This document shows positions 42,546 through 51,106 of a DNA stretch of 64,000 bases, piece after piece. The notes below the pieces were generated by a model. It was given only the letters and a program-made list of their open reading frames with translations. It was not told where the DNA came from and did not search any database. Made by a program: the position numbers and the translations under genes. The stretch is taken from the NCBI RefSeq assembly GCF_019396385.1, contig NZ_JAHKRN010000046.1, positions 1 through 64,000 of the forward strand, written 5' to 3'. Numbering within the stretch: position 1 is the first letter of the stretch; the number at the start of each line of letters is the position of its first letter. This DNA comes from Nonomuraea harbinensis. Its GTDB lineage: Bacteria; Actinomycetota; Actinomycetes; Streptosporangiales; Streptosporangiaceae.

Positions 42546-43621
42546 GCTGCTTCCCCTCCGATCGGCAGGTCATGCTGTACGGCGTAGCGGGCCGCGATGC
42601 GCTGGGCGGTGACGATGTCCTCCAGCGCGCCGGCCCGGTCGGTGAGCGGCGGCGTGCCGTCGGTGACGAAGGCGTGGAAGGCGGCCAGCTGGACCTCGAA
42701 CGCCTCGGTCACCTCGCGCCACTCGGCGCGGCTCTCGCCGCCGGACACCTCGGTGAGAACGGTGGGCGCGTTCATCAGGTAGGGCGACGGGAAGACCAGC
42801 TCCAGCGAGCCGGCGTCGTGGTGGATGACCACGGTCTCCCGGTACGCGGGATAGTCCTCCAGGTAGTGCCACCGGATGGAGAACCGCCCGGCGGCCGGGA
42901 GCCGCCCGGAGATCTCCACGGACCCCGGCGCGTCCCCCCACGTCTCGACGTGCCCGATCTCCGCGGGCGAGCCGGTGAAGCCGCGCAGCAGCGACAGGTC
43001 GTGGCAGACGGAGCCGAGCGCGATCGCGTACAGGTCGCGGACCGGCGCGGGCGCCTCCTCGCCGAGCGCCCGCGACACGAGCGCCTCCTCGCGGGCGCGC
43101 AGCGTGGCGAGCAGGTCGGCGGGCACGTCGCGGGCCTGGGTGAGGTTGGCGAAGGCGAGCTGCGAATCCCCGCTGGGGTGCAGCACGGTCACTTCGACAG
43201 ACCTGATGGCGTCCGGCCCGCCCAGCCCGGCCAGCAGCTTCCCGGCCCGGCGCACGGCCGGGTCGTACTGCTTCATGTAGCCGACCATGAGCCGGCCCTC
43301 CGGCAGCTCGGCCACCTCGGCGCGGGTCAGCGCCAGCGGCTTCTCGCAGAGCACCGCGTGACCCGCCGCGAGCGCCCGGCGCACGGTGTCGCCGTGGGAG
43401 CCGGAGGCGAGCACGAGCACGGCCTCGAAGCCGCCCGCCTCCAGCATCGCGTCCAGAGAGGTGTACCGGCCGGGCGCGCCCAGCCGGTCACCGGCGGCGT
43501 CGGCGAGCGTCCGCGACAGGTCGCAGACGGCCGTCACCTCGAACAGGTCGCGACGGCGCGACAGCAGCGGCGCGTACACCGCCTGCGTGACGGCGCCGCA
43601 CCCGACAAGGGCGATCTTCAA
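42542..43621 (-). CDS. Gfo/Idh/MocA oxidoreductase (IolG-like)
   Basis: A 359-aa NAD(P)-dependent oxidoreductase. The Rossmann motif is KIALVGCGAVTQAVYAPLL at the N-terminus. CEKPLALTRAE near residue 92 carries the family EKP, and the C-terminal half is the alpha/beta substrate domain. The family includes myo-inositol 2-dehydrogenase and other sugar or cyclitol dehydrogenases. TTG 43621 is set by GGAGG eight bases upstream and gives the normal N-terminus. Neighbours (IolE-like gene, GH38, divergent iol genes) make a cyclitol or sugar substrate likely. IolG identity is an inference, since sequence alone does not separate subfamilies. Confidence 0.8.
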   Translation of the reverse strand: MKIALVGCGAVTQAVYAPLLSRRRDLFEVTAVCDLSRTLADAAGDRLGAPGRYTSLDAMLEAGGFEAVLVLASGSHGDTVRRALAAGHAVLCEKPLALTRAEVAELPEGRLMVGYMKQYDPAVRRAGKLLAGLGGPDAIRSVEVTVLHPSGDSQLAFANLTQARDVPADLLATLRAREEALVSRALGEEAPAPVRDLYAIALGSVCHDLSLLRGFTGSPAEIGHVETWGDAPGSVEISGRLPAAGRFSIRWHYLEDYPAYRETVVIHHDAGSLELVFPSPYLMNAPTVLTEVSGGESRAEWREVTEAFEVQLAAFHAFVTDGTPPLTDRAGALEDIVTAQRIAARYAVQHDLPIGGEAA

Positions 43622-43643
43622 GACTGGATCCTCCAGCGTGACG

Positions 43644-44537
43644 TCAAAGTCCGAGTTCCCGTAGCTTCTCGCGGTTGGCGGCTTGATCGGTGATGTTCTG
43701 GGCAACTGACCGCCTGCCGGGCAGGGTGTCCTGCTCGATGATCACCCAGCCGGTGTAACCGGTCTCCTCCAGCGCCCGCACCACGCCGGGCAGGTCCAGC
43801 TCGCCCTCGCCGAGCGGGGCGAAGCCGCCCCGGCCCATCAGCTCGCGCAGGTCCACGCCGTCGTCCAGGGCGCGGGCCAGGATCGCCCGGTCACCGTCCT
43901 TGACGTGCACGTGGCCGATCCGGCCCGACCAGTCGCGCAGCGCGGTCACCGGGTCTCCCCCGGCCAGCAGCAGGTGGCCGGTGTCGAGGCAGAGCTGCAC
44001 GTCGGTCAGCTCCAGCAGCCGCTCCACGTCCTCGGGGGTCTCGACGTAGGTGCCGAGGTGGTGGTGGAAGGCGGGCTCGAAGCCGGCGTCGCGGCAGCGC
44101 CGGACCGCCTCCTGGACGCGCGAGGCGTATCCGGCCCACTCCCCCGGCTCCAGCCCTGGAGCGTTCCCGCCGGGGCGGGCGAAGCGTGCGGGCGAGCCGG
44201 AGCAGCCGAGCGTCGGCCGGGGTTTGAGATGGTCCGGGGCGGGCGGGGCTGCGGCGAACACCTCCAGGGTGGCGTCCAGGGCGTCCAGCCCCTTGCCGAA
44301 CTCGCCGGCGTCGCCGTAGCGCAGGTCGGCCCAGCCGCCGGCGAGCAGCAGCCCGTCCAGCCGCTCGGCCAGGTCGTCCTTGGTGCCCAGATAGCCGAGG
44401 GGGCCGAGGTCGATGCCCTCGTAGCCCGCGCCGGCGATGGCCGAGACCATCTCGGCGGAGGTCAGGGGCGGCGGCGCGTCGCTCAGCTCGAACACGCCGA
44501 AGCTCACGGGGGCGTTGGCGACACTGATCAGGCGCAT
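43644..44537 (-). CDS. TIM-barrel isomerase/dehydratase, IolE-like
   Basis: A 297-aa xylose-isomerase-like (AP endonuclease 2) barrel. NAPVSFGVFEL near residue 8 and GYEGIDLGPLGYLG near 36 resemble 2-keto-myo-inositol dehydratase (IolE). FHHHLGTYVETPEDVERLL near 150, LCLDTGHLLLAGGD near 177, and GHVHVKDGD near 203 give the metal ligands (His, Asp, His, Glu of IIEQD). Alternatives are hydroxypyruvate- or sugar-epimerase-like enzymes. ATG 44537 overlaps the upstream PHP gene by 10 bp, with GAGG inside that gene as ribosome site. IolE activity would complete the iol steps between IolG and IolD. Confidence 0.75.
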   Translation of the reverse strand: MRLISVANAPVSFGVFELSDAPPPLTSAEMVSAIAGAGYEGIDLGPLGYLGTKDDLAERLDGLLLAGGWADLRYGDAGEFGKGLDALDATLEVFAAAPPAPDHLKPRPTLGCSGSPARFARPGGNAPGLEPGEWAGYASRVQEAVRRCRDAGFEPAFHHHLGTYVETPEDVERLLELTDVQLCLDTGHLLLAGGDPVTALRDWSGRIGHVHVKDGDRAILARALDDGVDLRELMGRGGFAPLGEGELDLPGVVRALEETGYTGWVIIEQDTLPGRRSVAQNITDQAANREKLRELGL

Positions 44538-45715
44538 AGCGCCATCACCTCGTTCTCGTAGGTTTCCAGGCGGTGCCGTCCTTCCGCGGCGGGCAGCAGC
44601 ACCCTGTCGCCGCGGATGACCAGGCGCTCGCCGCCGGGGCGTACCAGGATGAGGCCGTCGGCGTCCAGGGCGAGCAGCTCGTCGCCCAGGCGCAGCAGCA
44701 GGGGGGCGTCGGGCCCCGCGGATATGGCGGTCCGGCCCTCGGCGACGGCGGCGAACACCGCGCCGGTGTCCTCGGCGAGCACCCAGGTGGTGGGCGAGCC
44801 GGGCAGGCCGTCGGCCCCGGGCCGGTGGAAGTCGCTGGCGCCGATCGCCACCAGGTCGGGATGCCAGGCGTCGGCCCAGGCCAGGGGGGCGCCCCAGCGC
44901 CGGTCCCACCAGCCGGAGTGCCAGACCTCCGCGATCCTGGGCCGCCGGGTGAGCGGCTGCAGCCAGGCGCAGTCGCCGCCGAGCGGGTGGTTGATGGAGA
45001 TGAGCCCGCCCGCGCGCTCGGCGTGCGCCACCCAGGAGTCGGCCGGATCGCGGAAGTCGACCCAGCCGACGTCGCCGAACACGTTGGCGTGCCCGCGGTC
45101 GGTGGTGACCTCCTGGCCGGGCAGCAGCGCGATGCCCCGGTCGGTCTTGGCCAGCCCGGGGTGGTGGCTGACCGTGTTGTGGTCGGTGACGACCAGGAAG
45201 TCCAGGCCGCGCCCGTGGGCCAGCTCGGCCAGCTCGGCGATGGTGAGCTGGCCGTCGCTGTGGACGGTGTGGGCGTGGAAGTCGCCGGCGAACCAGCGCA
45301 GGCCGTCGAGGTCGGGGACGTCGCGCCGCGGCGGCCGCTCGCCGTGCGCCGGCTCGGCCTCCTCCTCCGGCGGCGGCGGCGTGGTCGCGGTACGGATCTC
45401 CAGCGTGTAGTCGAGACCCTGCGGCGGGATCCGGTGCAGGCGCAGCCACACCTGCCACTCGCCGGTCTCGGGCTCGCCGGGCAGGTAGCCGGGCGTGGCC
45501 CAGCCTGGCGTGATCGTGTACTCGTCGCGGGCCCCGCCGGACCAGCCGCGGAAGCCGCCCGGCCCGGCGCAGCCCAGGTCGAGCACGCCCTGGGAACGGT
45601 CGTACGACAGCCGGACGGTGACGGCGGCGGTGCCCGGCGGCACCTCGAACGGCACCTCGCGCAGGATGCGCTCCAGCCGGTCGTCCAGGCTCCAGCGGCC
45701 CCTGATGACGGTCAT
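44528..45715 (-). CDS. CehA/McbA-type PHP-domain metallohydrolase
   Basis: A 395-aa protein. Residues 1-130 are a beta-sandwich with a Pro/Glu-rich hinge. About 140-330 is a PHP domain with metal ligands in FAGDFHAHTVHSDGQLTIAEL (HxH...D), VVTDHNTVSHH, PGQEVTTDRGHANVFG, ISINHPLGG and GASDFHRPG. CehA/McbA members hydrolyse phosphoesters, carbamates or related bonds. In this operon (binding protein, permeases and ATPase before it; isomerase, dehydrogenase and mannosidase after it) it may open a phosphodiester or ester on the imported glycoside. ATG 45715 overlaps the ATPase stop as ATGA. There is no export signal. Confidence 0.82.
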   Translation of the reverse strand: MTVIRGRWSLDDRLERILREVPFEVPPGTAAVTVRLSYDRSQGVLDLGCAGPGGFRGWSGGARDEYTITPGWATPGYLPGEPETGEWQVWLRLHRIPPQGLDYTLEIRTATTPPPPEEEAEPAHGERPPRRDVPDLDGLRWFAGDFHAHTVHSDGQLTIAELAELAHGRGLDFLVVTDHNTVSHHPGLAKTDRGIALLPGQEVTTDRGHANVFGDVGWVDFRDPADSWVAHAERAGGLISINHPLGGDCAWLQPLTRRPRIAEVWHSGWWDRRWGAPLAWADAWHPDLVAIGASDFHRPGADGLPGSPTTWVLAEDTGAVFAAVAEGRTAISAGPDAPLLLRLGDELLALDADGLILVRPGGERLVIRGDRVLLPAAEGRHRLETYENEVMALCA

Positions 45716-46782
45716 GCGGCCACCAGCTCACCGTCGCGGTAGACCAGCGCGCGGTCGCTCCTGGGCACCACGGCGCCCTGCTCGCCCAGCGCGGGCTCCT
45801 CACCCTCGGCCACCACGCCCTGCACCGTGACGCCGCCGACGTCCAGGGTCACCAGGTGGGACGCGCCGAGGTTCTCCAGGATGACCACGCTGCCGCTCAG
45901 GCCGCCCTCGACGGTTCCGGCCTGGTAGGTCATGTATTCAGGGCGCACGCCGTACACGAGCTTCTCCCCGTCGACCACGAGTCCTTCCGCCGAGGCGGGG
46001 ACGGGCACCTTGCACCCGGCCACCTCAAGGGTGTCACCCCGGGCGACGGCGTCCAGCAGGTTCATCGGAGTCGAGCCGATGAATCCGGCGACGAAGGTGT
46101 TGGCGGGCCGCTGGAACACCTCGGAAGGGGTGCCGATCTGGCGGATGAGCCCCGCCTCCATGATCGCCATCCGGTCGGCCATGGCCAGCGCCTCGGCCTG
46201 GTCGTGGGTGACGAACACGGTGGTGACGCCCAGCTCGCGCTGGAGCTTCTTGAGGAACGTGCGGGCCTCCAGGCGGAGCCTGGCGTCCAGGTTGGACAGC
46301 GGCTCGTCGAACAGGAACGCCTGCGCCTGCGTGGCCATCACCCGCGCCAGCGCGACGCGCTGCTGCTGGCCGCCGGAGAGCTGGCCGGGCCGCCGGTCCA
46401 TCAGCTTCTCCAGGCCCAGCCGGGCGGCCACCTCCTCCGCCTTGGCCCGGCGCTCTCCCTTGGCGACCTTCTTGATCCGCAGTGGGTAGGCGATGTTGTC
46501 GGTGACGTCCATGTGCGGGAACAGCGCGTAGTCCTGGAAGACCATGGCGACGTCGCGGCCGCCGGGCTGCACCCTGGTCACGTCGCGGCCGCCGATGACG
46601 ACCGCGCCGCCGGTCGCGGTCTCCAGACCGGCGATGGTACGCAGCAGCGTCGTCTTCCCGCAGCCCGAGGGGCCGAGCAGGGCGAAGAACTCGCCGTCGG
46701 GGATGGTCAGGTCCAGCGAGTCGAGCGCCTTCACTCCACCGGGATAGACCTTGGTCAGGCCCCGAAGTTCGATTGCGGCCAT
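45712..46782 (-). CDS. Sugar ABC transporter ATPase (UgpC/MsmK-like)
   Basis: A 356-aa ATPase of the CUT1 type. Walker A GPSGCGKTTLLRTIAG is near residue 38, the signature LSGGQQQRVALARVMA near 135, Walker B AFLFDEPLSNLDARLR near 158 and the H-loop VFVTHDQAEA. The MalK-like regulatory TOBE region follows from about 240 (VYGVRPEYMTY). It sits one base from the MalG-like permease and overlaps the PHP gene. It powers import by the adjacent permeases. Confidence 0.92.
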   Translation of the reverse strand: MAAIELRGLTKVYPGGVKALDSLDLTIPDGEFFALLGPSGCGKTTLLRTIAGLETATGGAVVIGGRDVTRVQPGGRDVAMVFQDYALFPHMDVTDNIAYPLRIKKVAKGERRAKAEEVAARLGLEKLMDRRPGQLSGGQQQRVALARVMATQAQAFLFDEPLSNLDARLRLEARTFLKKLQRELGVTTVFVTHDQAEALAMADRMAIMEAGLIRQIGTPSEVFQRPANTFVAGFIGSTPMNLLDAVARGDTLEVAGCKVPVPASAEGLVVDGEKLVYGVRPEYMTYQAGTVEGGLSGSVVILENLGASHLVTLDVGGVTVQGVVAEGEEPALGEQGAVVPRSDRALVYRDGELVAA

Positions 46783-46783
46783 T

Positions 46784-47602
46784 TCAGCGCTTGATCCCTC
46801 CGTGGAAGCGGAAGCCGTACTTCTTGCTGACGAACAGGTACATGAGCACCACGGGGACCGAGTAGAGCAGGCCGAACGTGGACAGCACCTTGAGGTTGGC
46901 CTGGCCGCCCTCGGTGTAGAGGGTGTACATGATCACCGCGGCGGGCTGCTTCTCGACGTCGCTGAGCAGCAGGTACGGCATGAGGAAGTTGCCCCACACG
47001 TTCGCGATCGTCCACACGGCGATCGTGGCCAGGCCGGGCCGGACGACGGGGACGACCACGTGGCGGACGATCTGCAGCGGCGAGGCGCCGAAGACCCGCG
47101 CGGACTCCTCGTACGACTTCGGCGTGGTGTCCATGAAGTCCTTGATCATGAAGATCGCGGCGGGCAGCAGACCCCCGGTCATGATCAGGATCAGGCCCGT
47201 GTGCGAGTCGATCAGGCCGAGCTCGATGGCGAGCTGGAACAGCGGCACCATCGCGGCCGTGCCGGTGATGATCGACGAGAGCAGCAGCAGCGCGTAGAGC
47301 AGCGCGTCGCGGCCCGGCAGCCGCACCCGGCTGAGCGCGTAGGCGGCCAGCGCCGACATCACCACCACCAGGACCGCCGTGCCGATGGCCAGGATCAGCG
47401 AGTTGACCAGCGAGCCGAGCGCGTACGGGTGATCCAGGATGATCTGGAAGTTCTCCCAGGTGAAGTCCGGCACCCGGACCTCGTACGTGGGGTTCGAGGT
47501 GAACGGCGCCGAGGCGAGCCACAGGAGGGGGATCGTGAAGAAGGCCAGCAGTAACGCGACCAGCGTGTAGAAGCCGATCCGGCCGGCGACGAACCGCGTC
47601 AT
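46784..47602 (-). CDS. Sugar ABC permease, MalG/UgpE-like
   Basis: A 272-aa CUT1 permease with six helices. The EAA loop is SYEESARVFGASPLQIVRHVVVPVVRPGL near residue 178. FYTLVALLLAFFTIPLLWLASAPFTSNPTY is a typical N-terminus. ATG 47602 overlaps the partner permease stop as ATGA. Confidence 0.9.
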   Translation of the reverse strand: MTRFVAGRIGFYTLVALLLAFFTIPLLWLASAPFTSNPTYEVRVPDFTWENFQIILDHPYALGSLVNSLILAIGTAVLVVVMSALAAYALSRVRLPGRDALLYALLLLSSIITGTAAMVPLFQLAIELGLIDSHTGLILIMTGGLLPAAIFMIKDFMDTTPKSYEESARVFGASPLQIVRHVVVPVVRPGLATIAVWTIANVWGNFLMPYLLLSDVEKQPAAVIMYTLYTEGGQANLKVLSTFGLLYSVPVVLMYLFVSKKYGFRFHGGIKR

Positions 47603-48531
47603 CCCTTCCTCCTGAGCAGCCGCAGGTAGAAGATCGCCACGACCAGGTTGATCAGCAGGATGATCGTGGAGATCGCGGCGCCGTAGCCCAGGTCACCGGC
47701 CTGGAGCGCGGTCTTGTAGACGTACACGGCCAGGATCTCCGTCTTGTTCTCCGGGCCGCCCGCGGTGAGCAGGAAGGGCCCGAAGTCGTTGAACGTCCAC
47801 AGGCTGATCAGCAGCAGGTTGGTCAGGATGTGCCCGCGGATGTGCGGGAAGACCACGTCACGCAGCTGCTGCCAGCCGGACGCCCCGGCCAGCCTGGCGC
47901 TCTCCAGGTGGGAGGGCGGCACGTTCCCTAGCGCGGCGCCGTAGAGCATCATCGAGAACGCGGTGCCGCGCCAGGTGTTGAAGAGGATGATCGACAGCAT
48001 CGGATAGTCGAGCAGCCAGGCGAAGCCCGGGATGCCGAGCAGCGCGTTGAGCGTGCCGCTGTCACGGTCGAGCAGCGCCACCCACAGGAACGCCACGACC
48101 GCGCTCGGCAGGATCCAGGCCAGGATGACCACGCCCTCGACGACGCTCTTCAGCGTGCCGCGGCGGTTGCGCATCAGCCAGGCCAGGGTGAAGCCGAGCA
48201 CCACCTGCCCGATGACGGCCGACCCCAGCACGAACTGGAAGGTCAGCACGGTGGAGTTCCAGAACCCCGGGTCCGACAGCGCCTTGAGGTAGTTGTCCAG
48301 GCCGACGAACTGCGGCTCGGCCGCGGCGATCCCGGTCAGCCGGTAGTTCATCAGCCCCAGGTAGATGACCCAGAGCGCCGGGAAGACCAGGAAGACCGCG
48401 ATGAGCGCCAGGGCGGGCGCCACGAAGGCCCCCGCCCGCAGCCTGCCCAGGCCCGCGGCGTCGGAGCTGTAGCCGCGGGCGGGCGACTCGTCGAGGGCCT
48501 TCGTGTCAGGAGGCGACGTTTGCTGCGCCAC
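47599..48531 (-). CDS. Sugar ABC permease, MalF/UgpA-like
   Basis: A 310-aa CUT1 permease with a 30-residue polar N-terminus and six helices. The EAA loop is HLESARLAGASGWQQLRDVVFPHIRGH near residue 210. GTG 48531 lies within the end of the binding-protein gene (26-bp overlap) with AAGGA seven bases upstream, so translation is coupled. It forms the channel with the MalG-like partner. Confidence 0.9.
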   Translation of the reverse strand: MAQQTSPPDTKALDESPARGYSSDAAGLGRLRAGAFVAPALALIAVFLVFPALWVIYLGLMNYRLTGIAAAEPQFVGLDNYLKALSDPGFWNSTVLTFQFVLGSAVIGQVVLGFTLAWLMRNRRGTLKSVVEGVVILAWILPSAVVAFLWVALLDRDSGTLNALLGIPGFAWLLDYPMLSIILFNTWRGTAFSMMLYGAALGNVPPSHLESARLAGASGWQQLRDVVFPHIRGHILTNLLLISLWTFNDFGPFLLTAGGPENKTEILAVYVYKTALQAGDLGYGAAISTIILLINLVVAIFYLRLLRRKG

Positions 48532-49900
48532 CGACGATTCCTTCGAGCTTCTTCTGGTAGTCGGCGGGCGCCTGGTCGGCGGCCGTGCCGCCGGCGACGG
48601 CGGGCGTGGCCTCCTGGAGCGCGACCGACACCTGCGGGTAGACGGCCACCGGCGGCCGGTAGGCCGTCAGCGGGAGCACCTCGTCGGAGATGTAGGTCAG
48701 CAGCGGCTCGCCGGCCAGGATCTCCTTGTTGACGTCGGTGCGCGGGGTGATGCGCACGTTGCCGTCCTTGGTCTCCTCCTTCAGCGCGTCCGCCGACAGC
48801 GTGAAGGCCAGCAGCTCGAAGGCTTCCTTCGGGTGCTTGCTGTTCGGGTTGAGCGTCCGCAGCGCGCCGCCGGACATGCTCACGAAGTCCTGGCCGCGGA
48901 TGCCCTTGCCGGGCTCGATCGCCGGGATCTTGGCGTAGCCGACGACCTCCTCGCGGTCGGCCATCGGGGCGACGCCGGTCTTGGGGTTGACCACGCCGCG
49001 CCAGAAGTAGTCGCCCTCCAGGAGGATGCCGACCTTGCCCTCGGCGAACTGCTGGAACGACTTGTCGCGGCCCTTGGCCTCCTGCTGGAGCTTCGGGTCA
49101 CCGAGGCCGCTGCCGCCGTAGACCTTCTGGTAGAGGCCGAGCACGTCCTTCAGCGGCTGCGCCGCGCCGGTCCACTTGCCGTCCACCTGCACCTCGCCGC
49201 CGGCGCCCGCCAGCAGCGGGAGCACGCCCTGCATCGTGGTGGCCTCGCCCATGGCGGTGCCGGCGTTGATCTGGATCGGCACCGGGACGCCGGACGACTT
49301 GAGCTTCTCGCCCGCGTCGAGGACCTCCTGCCAGCTCACCGGCTGCCAGTCGGCGGGCAGCCCGGCCTTCTGGAAGAGCGTCTTGTTGAAGTAGAGCACG
49401 CGGCCGTCGGTGCCGACGGGCAGGGCGTACTTCTTGCCGTTGTAGGTGGCCAGGCCCTGGACGGCCTCCGGGATCTGCTGCCAGCCCTCCCAGCTCTCGG
49501 CCTCCGGCCCGGCGACCTCCGCCAGCGGCTTGATGTAGCCCGCCTCGGCGAACTCCCCGGCCCAGATGCCGTCGATGTCGATCACGTCGGCGCCCTTGCC
49601 TGACTTCAGGTCGAGGGAGAGCTTGGTCTTGTACTGCTCGTCGTCGACGCCGCTGGGAACGAACTTGACCGTGACGTCCTTGCCCTTGGCCTTCTGGGCC
49701 TCCTCGAACTTGGGGATCACCCAGCTGGCGATGTGGTCGGCCGCCGCCGCGTTCTTGCCTCCGGCGATGGCGTTCTGGGCGATCGTCAACTCGATGGCGC
49801 CGCCTTCGCCGCCATCACCGGACGACTGGCCGCACGCGGCCAGTCCCAGCGCGGACGCGGCGAGCACCGCGACCACACCCATCGACCTGTTCCGCACCAT
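48506..49900 (-). CDS. Sugar ABC substrate-binding lipoprotein
   Basis: A 464-aa extracellular solute-binding protein, family 1. The lipoprotein signal MVRNRSMGVVAVLAASALGLAACG ends in the lipobox LAAC near residue 20. The mature protein shows KFEEAQKAKGKDVTVKFVPSG, GADVIDIDGIWAGEFAEAG, and GVGILLEGDYFW-type hinge sequences of CUT1 binding proteins. Substrates of this group are oligosaccharides, glycosides or glycerophosphodiesters. It is the first gene of the leftward operon, and GGAGGG precedes ATG 49900 by eight bases. IolR-like boxes upstream suggest induction by inositol or a derivative. Confidence 0.9.
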   Translation of the reverse strand: MVRNRSMGVVAVLAASALGLAACGQSSGDGGEGGAIELTIAQNAIAGGKNAAAADHIASWVIPKFEEAQKAKGKDVTVKFVPSGVDDEQYKTKLSLDLKSGKGADVIDIDGIWAGEFAEAGYIKPLAEVAGPEAESWEGWQQIPEAVQGLATYNGKKYALPVGTDGRVLYFNKTLFQKAGLPADWQPVSWQEVLDAGEKLKSSGVPVPIQINAGTAMGEATTMQGVLPLLAGAGGEVQVDGKWTGAAQPLKDVLGLYQKVYGGSGLGDPKLQQEAKGRDKSFQQFAEGKVGILLEGDYFWRGVVNPKTGVAPMADREEVVGYAKIPAIEPGKGIRGQDFVSMSGGALRTLNPNSKHPKEAFELLAFTLSADALKEETKDGNVRITPRTDVNKEILAGEPLLTYISDEVLPLTAYRPPVAVYPQVSVALQEATPAVAGGTAADQAPADYQKKLEGIVGGAANVAS

Positions 49901-49948
49901 TCTGCAAACCCTCCGACACGTCCATAAGGGAGGAAGTCAGGGCCAATA

Positions 49949-49958
49949 TGTCATGACG
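49949..49958. promoter_or_regulatory. IolR-like box 1
   Basis: TGTCATGACG contains the perfect GTCATGAC core and differs from the palindrome at 50061 in the last base only. It lies about 50 bp upstream of the binding-protein start. A further ATGACGT (49964-49970) repeats part of it in direct orientation 11 bp away. Confidence 0.55.
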
Positions 49959-50060
49959 TGCATATGACGTAAAAGTCCTGGCTGATTCCGGGGAGCGTGC
50001 CCACGGGGCCCTTCGGAATTCGGCACGGGGCACAGTTGAGAAACATAGCGGACATCCGTA

Positions 50061-50070
50061 TGTCATGACA
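50061..50070. promoter_or_regulatory. IolR-like box 2
   Basis: TGTCATGACA is a perfect 10-bp palindrome and fits KGWCHTRACA, the consensus reported for the GntR-type inositol repressor IolR of Corynebacterium glutamicum. It lies about 45 bp upstream of the iolC start, next to a weak -10 (CATAGT, 50077), where a bound repressor would block transcription. No iolR gene is present in the window. Confidence 0.65.
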
Positions 50071-50113
50071 ATATGCCATAGTGTCTGCCGGAAGCTCCAG
50101 CTCTGGAGGTGCG

Positions 50114-51106
50114 TTGTTCGACCTGATCACGATGGGACGCTGCGGCGTCGACATCTATCCGCTGCAGACCGGCGTGAGCTTGGTTCACGTCGAGTCCTTC
50201 GGCAAGTTCCTCGGCGGCAGCCCGACGAACGTCGCGGTCGCCGCGGCGCGTCACGGCCTGCGCCCCGCCGTGGTGACCGCCGTGGGCGCCGACCCCTTCG
50301 GGGAGTGGGTACGGCAGGCGATCCGCGGATTCGGTGTCGACGACGTCTTCGTGGGGACGGTCGAGGGGCCGCCCACGCCGGTCACGTTCTGCGAGATCTT
50401 CCCGCCCGACCACTTCCCGATCTACTTCTACCGGGGCGAGCATCCGCCTGACCTGCGGATCACCCCCGAGTCGCTCGACCTGGACGCGATCCGCCGGACG
50501 CCAGTCTTCTGGTTCACCGGGACCGGGCTGAGCCAGGAGCCCAGCCGCTCGGCGCACGCCGCCGCGCTGGCGGCCCGGACCGCGCCGTCCGGGTGGACCG
50601 TGTTCGACCTGGACTACCGCCCGATGCTGTGGGAGTCGCGCGAGGCGGCCGAGCGCGAATACCGGCGCGCGCTCCCGCACGCGAACGTGGCCGTGGGCAA
50701 CCTCGACGAGGTCGAGATCGCCGTCGGCACCCGCGACCCGGAGGCTGCGGCGCAGGCGCTGCTCGACGCCGGGATGGAGGTGGCGATCGTGAAGATGGGC
50801 CCCGACGGGGTGCTGGCCCGCAGCGGGAAAGAGCACGTGGTGGCCGAGCCGGTCCAGGTCGAGGTGGTCAACGGACTGGGCGCGGGCGACGCCTTCGGCG
50901 GCGCGGTCTGCCTCGGGCTGGTGCGCGGCTGGTCGCTGGAGCGTACGGTGCGCTTCGCCAACGCGGCGGGCGCCCACGTGGCGGCGCGGCTGGCCTGCGC
51001 GGAGGCCATGCCGACCACCGGCGAGGTGCTGGCCCTGCTGGAGGGCCGGCCCGCGACCACCGCCGGAGAGGCCGCTCCCGGCCCGCAGAGCGAGGTGCGT
51101 CCTTGA
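50114..51106 (+). CDS. iolC: 5-dehydro-2-deoxygluconokinase (IolC)
   Basis: A 330-aa PfkB-family kinase that by family phosphorylates 2-deoxy-5-keto-gluconate in myo-inositol breakdown. FDLITMGRCGVDIYPLQ at the N-terminus is an IolC hallmark. FGKFLGGSPTNVAVAAARHG near residue 30 binds sugar, and the catalytic VNGLGAGDAFGGAVCLGL near 255 holds the base Asp and anion hole. TTG 50114 is preferred over GTG 50081, because GGAGG stands four bases upstream and the protein then begins exactly where IolC proteins do. It is the first gene of the rightward iol operon and overlaps the next gene as TTGA. Confidence 0.88.
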   Translation: MFDLITMGRCGVDIYPLQTGVSLVHVESFGKFLGGSPTNVAVAAARHGLRPAVVTAVGADPFGEWVRQAIRGFGVDDVFVGTVEGPPTPVTFCEIFPPDHFPIYFYRGEHPPDLRITPESLDLDAIRRTPVFWFTGTGLSQEPSRSAHAAALAARTAPSGWTVFDLDYRPMLWESREAAEREYRRALPHANVAVGNLDEVEIAVGTRDPEAAAQALLDAGMEVAIVKMGPDGVLARSGKEHVVAEPVQVEVVNGLGAGDAFGGAVCLGLVRGWSLERTVRFANAAGAHVAARLACAEAMPTTGEVLALLEGRPATTAGEAAPGPQSEVRP

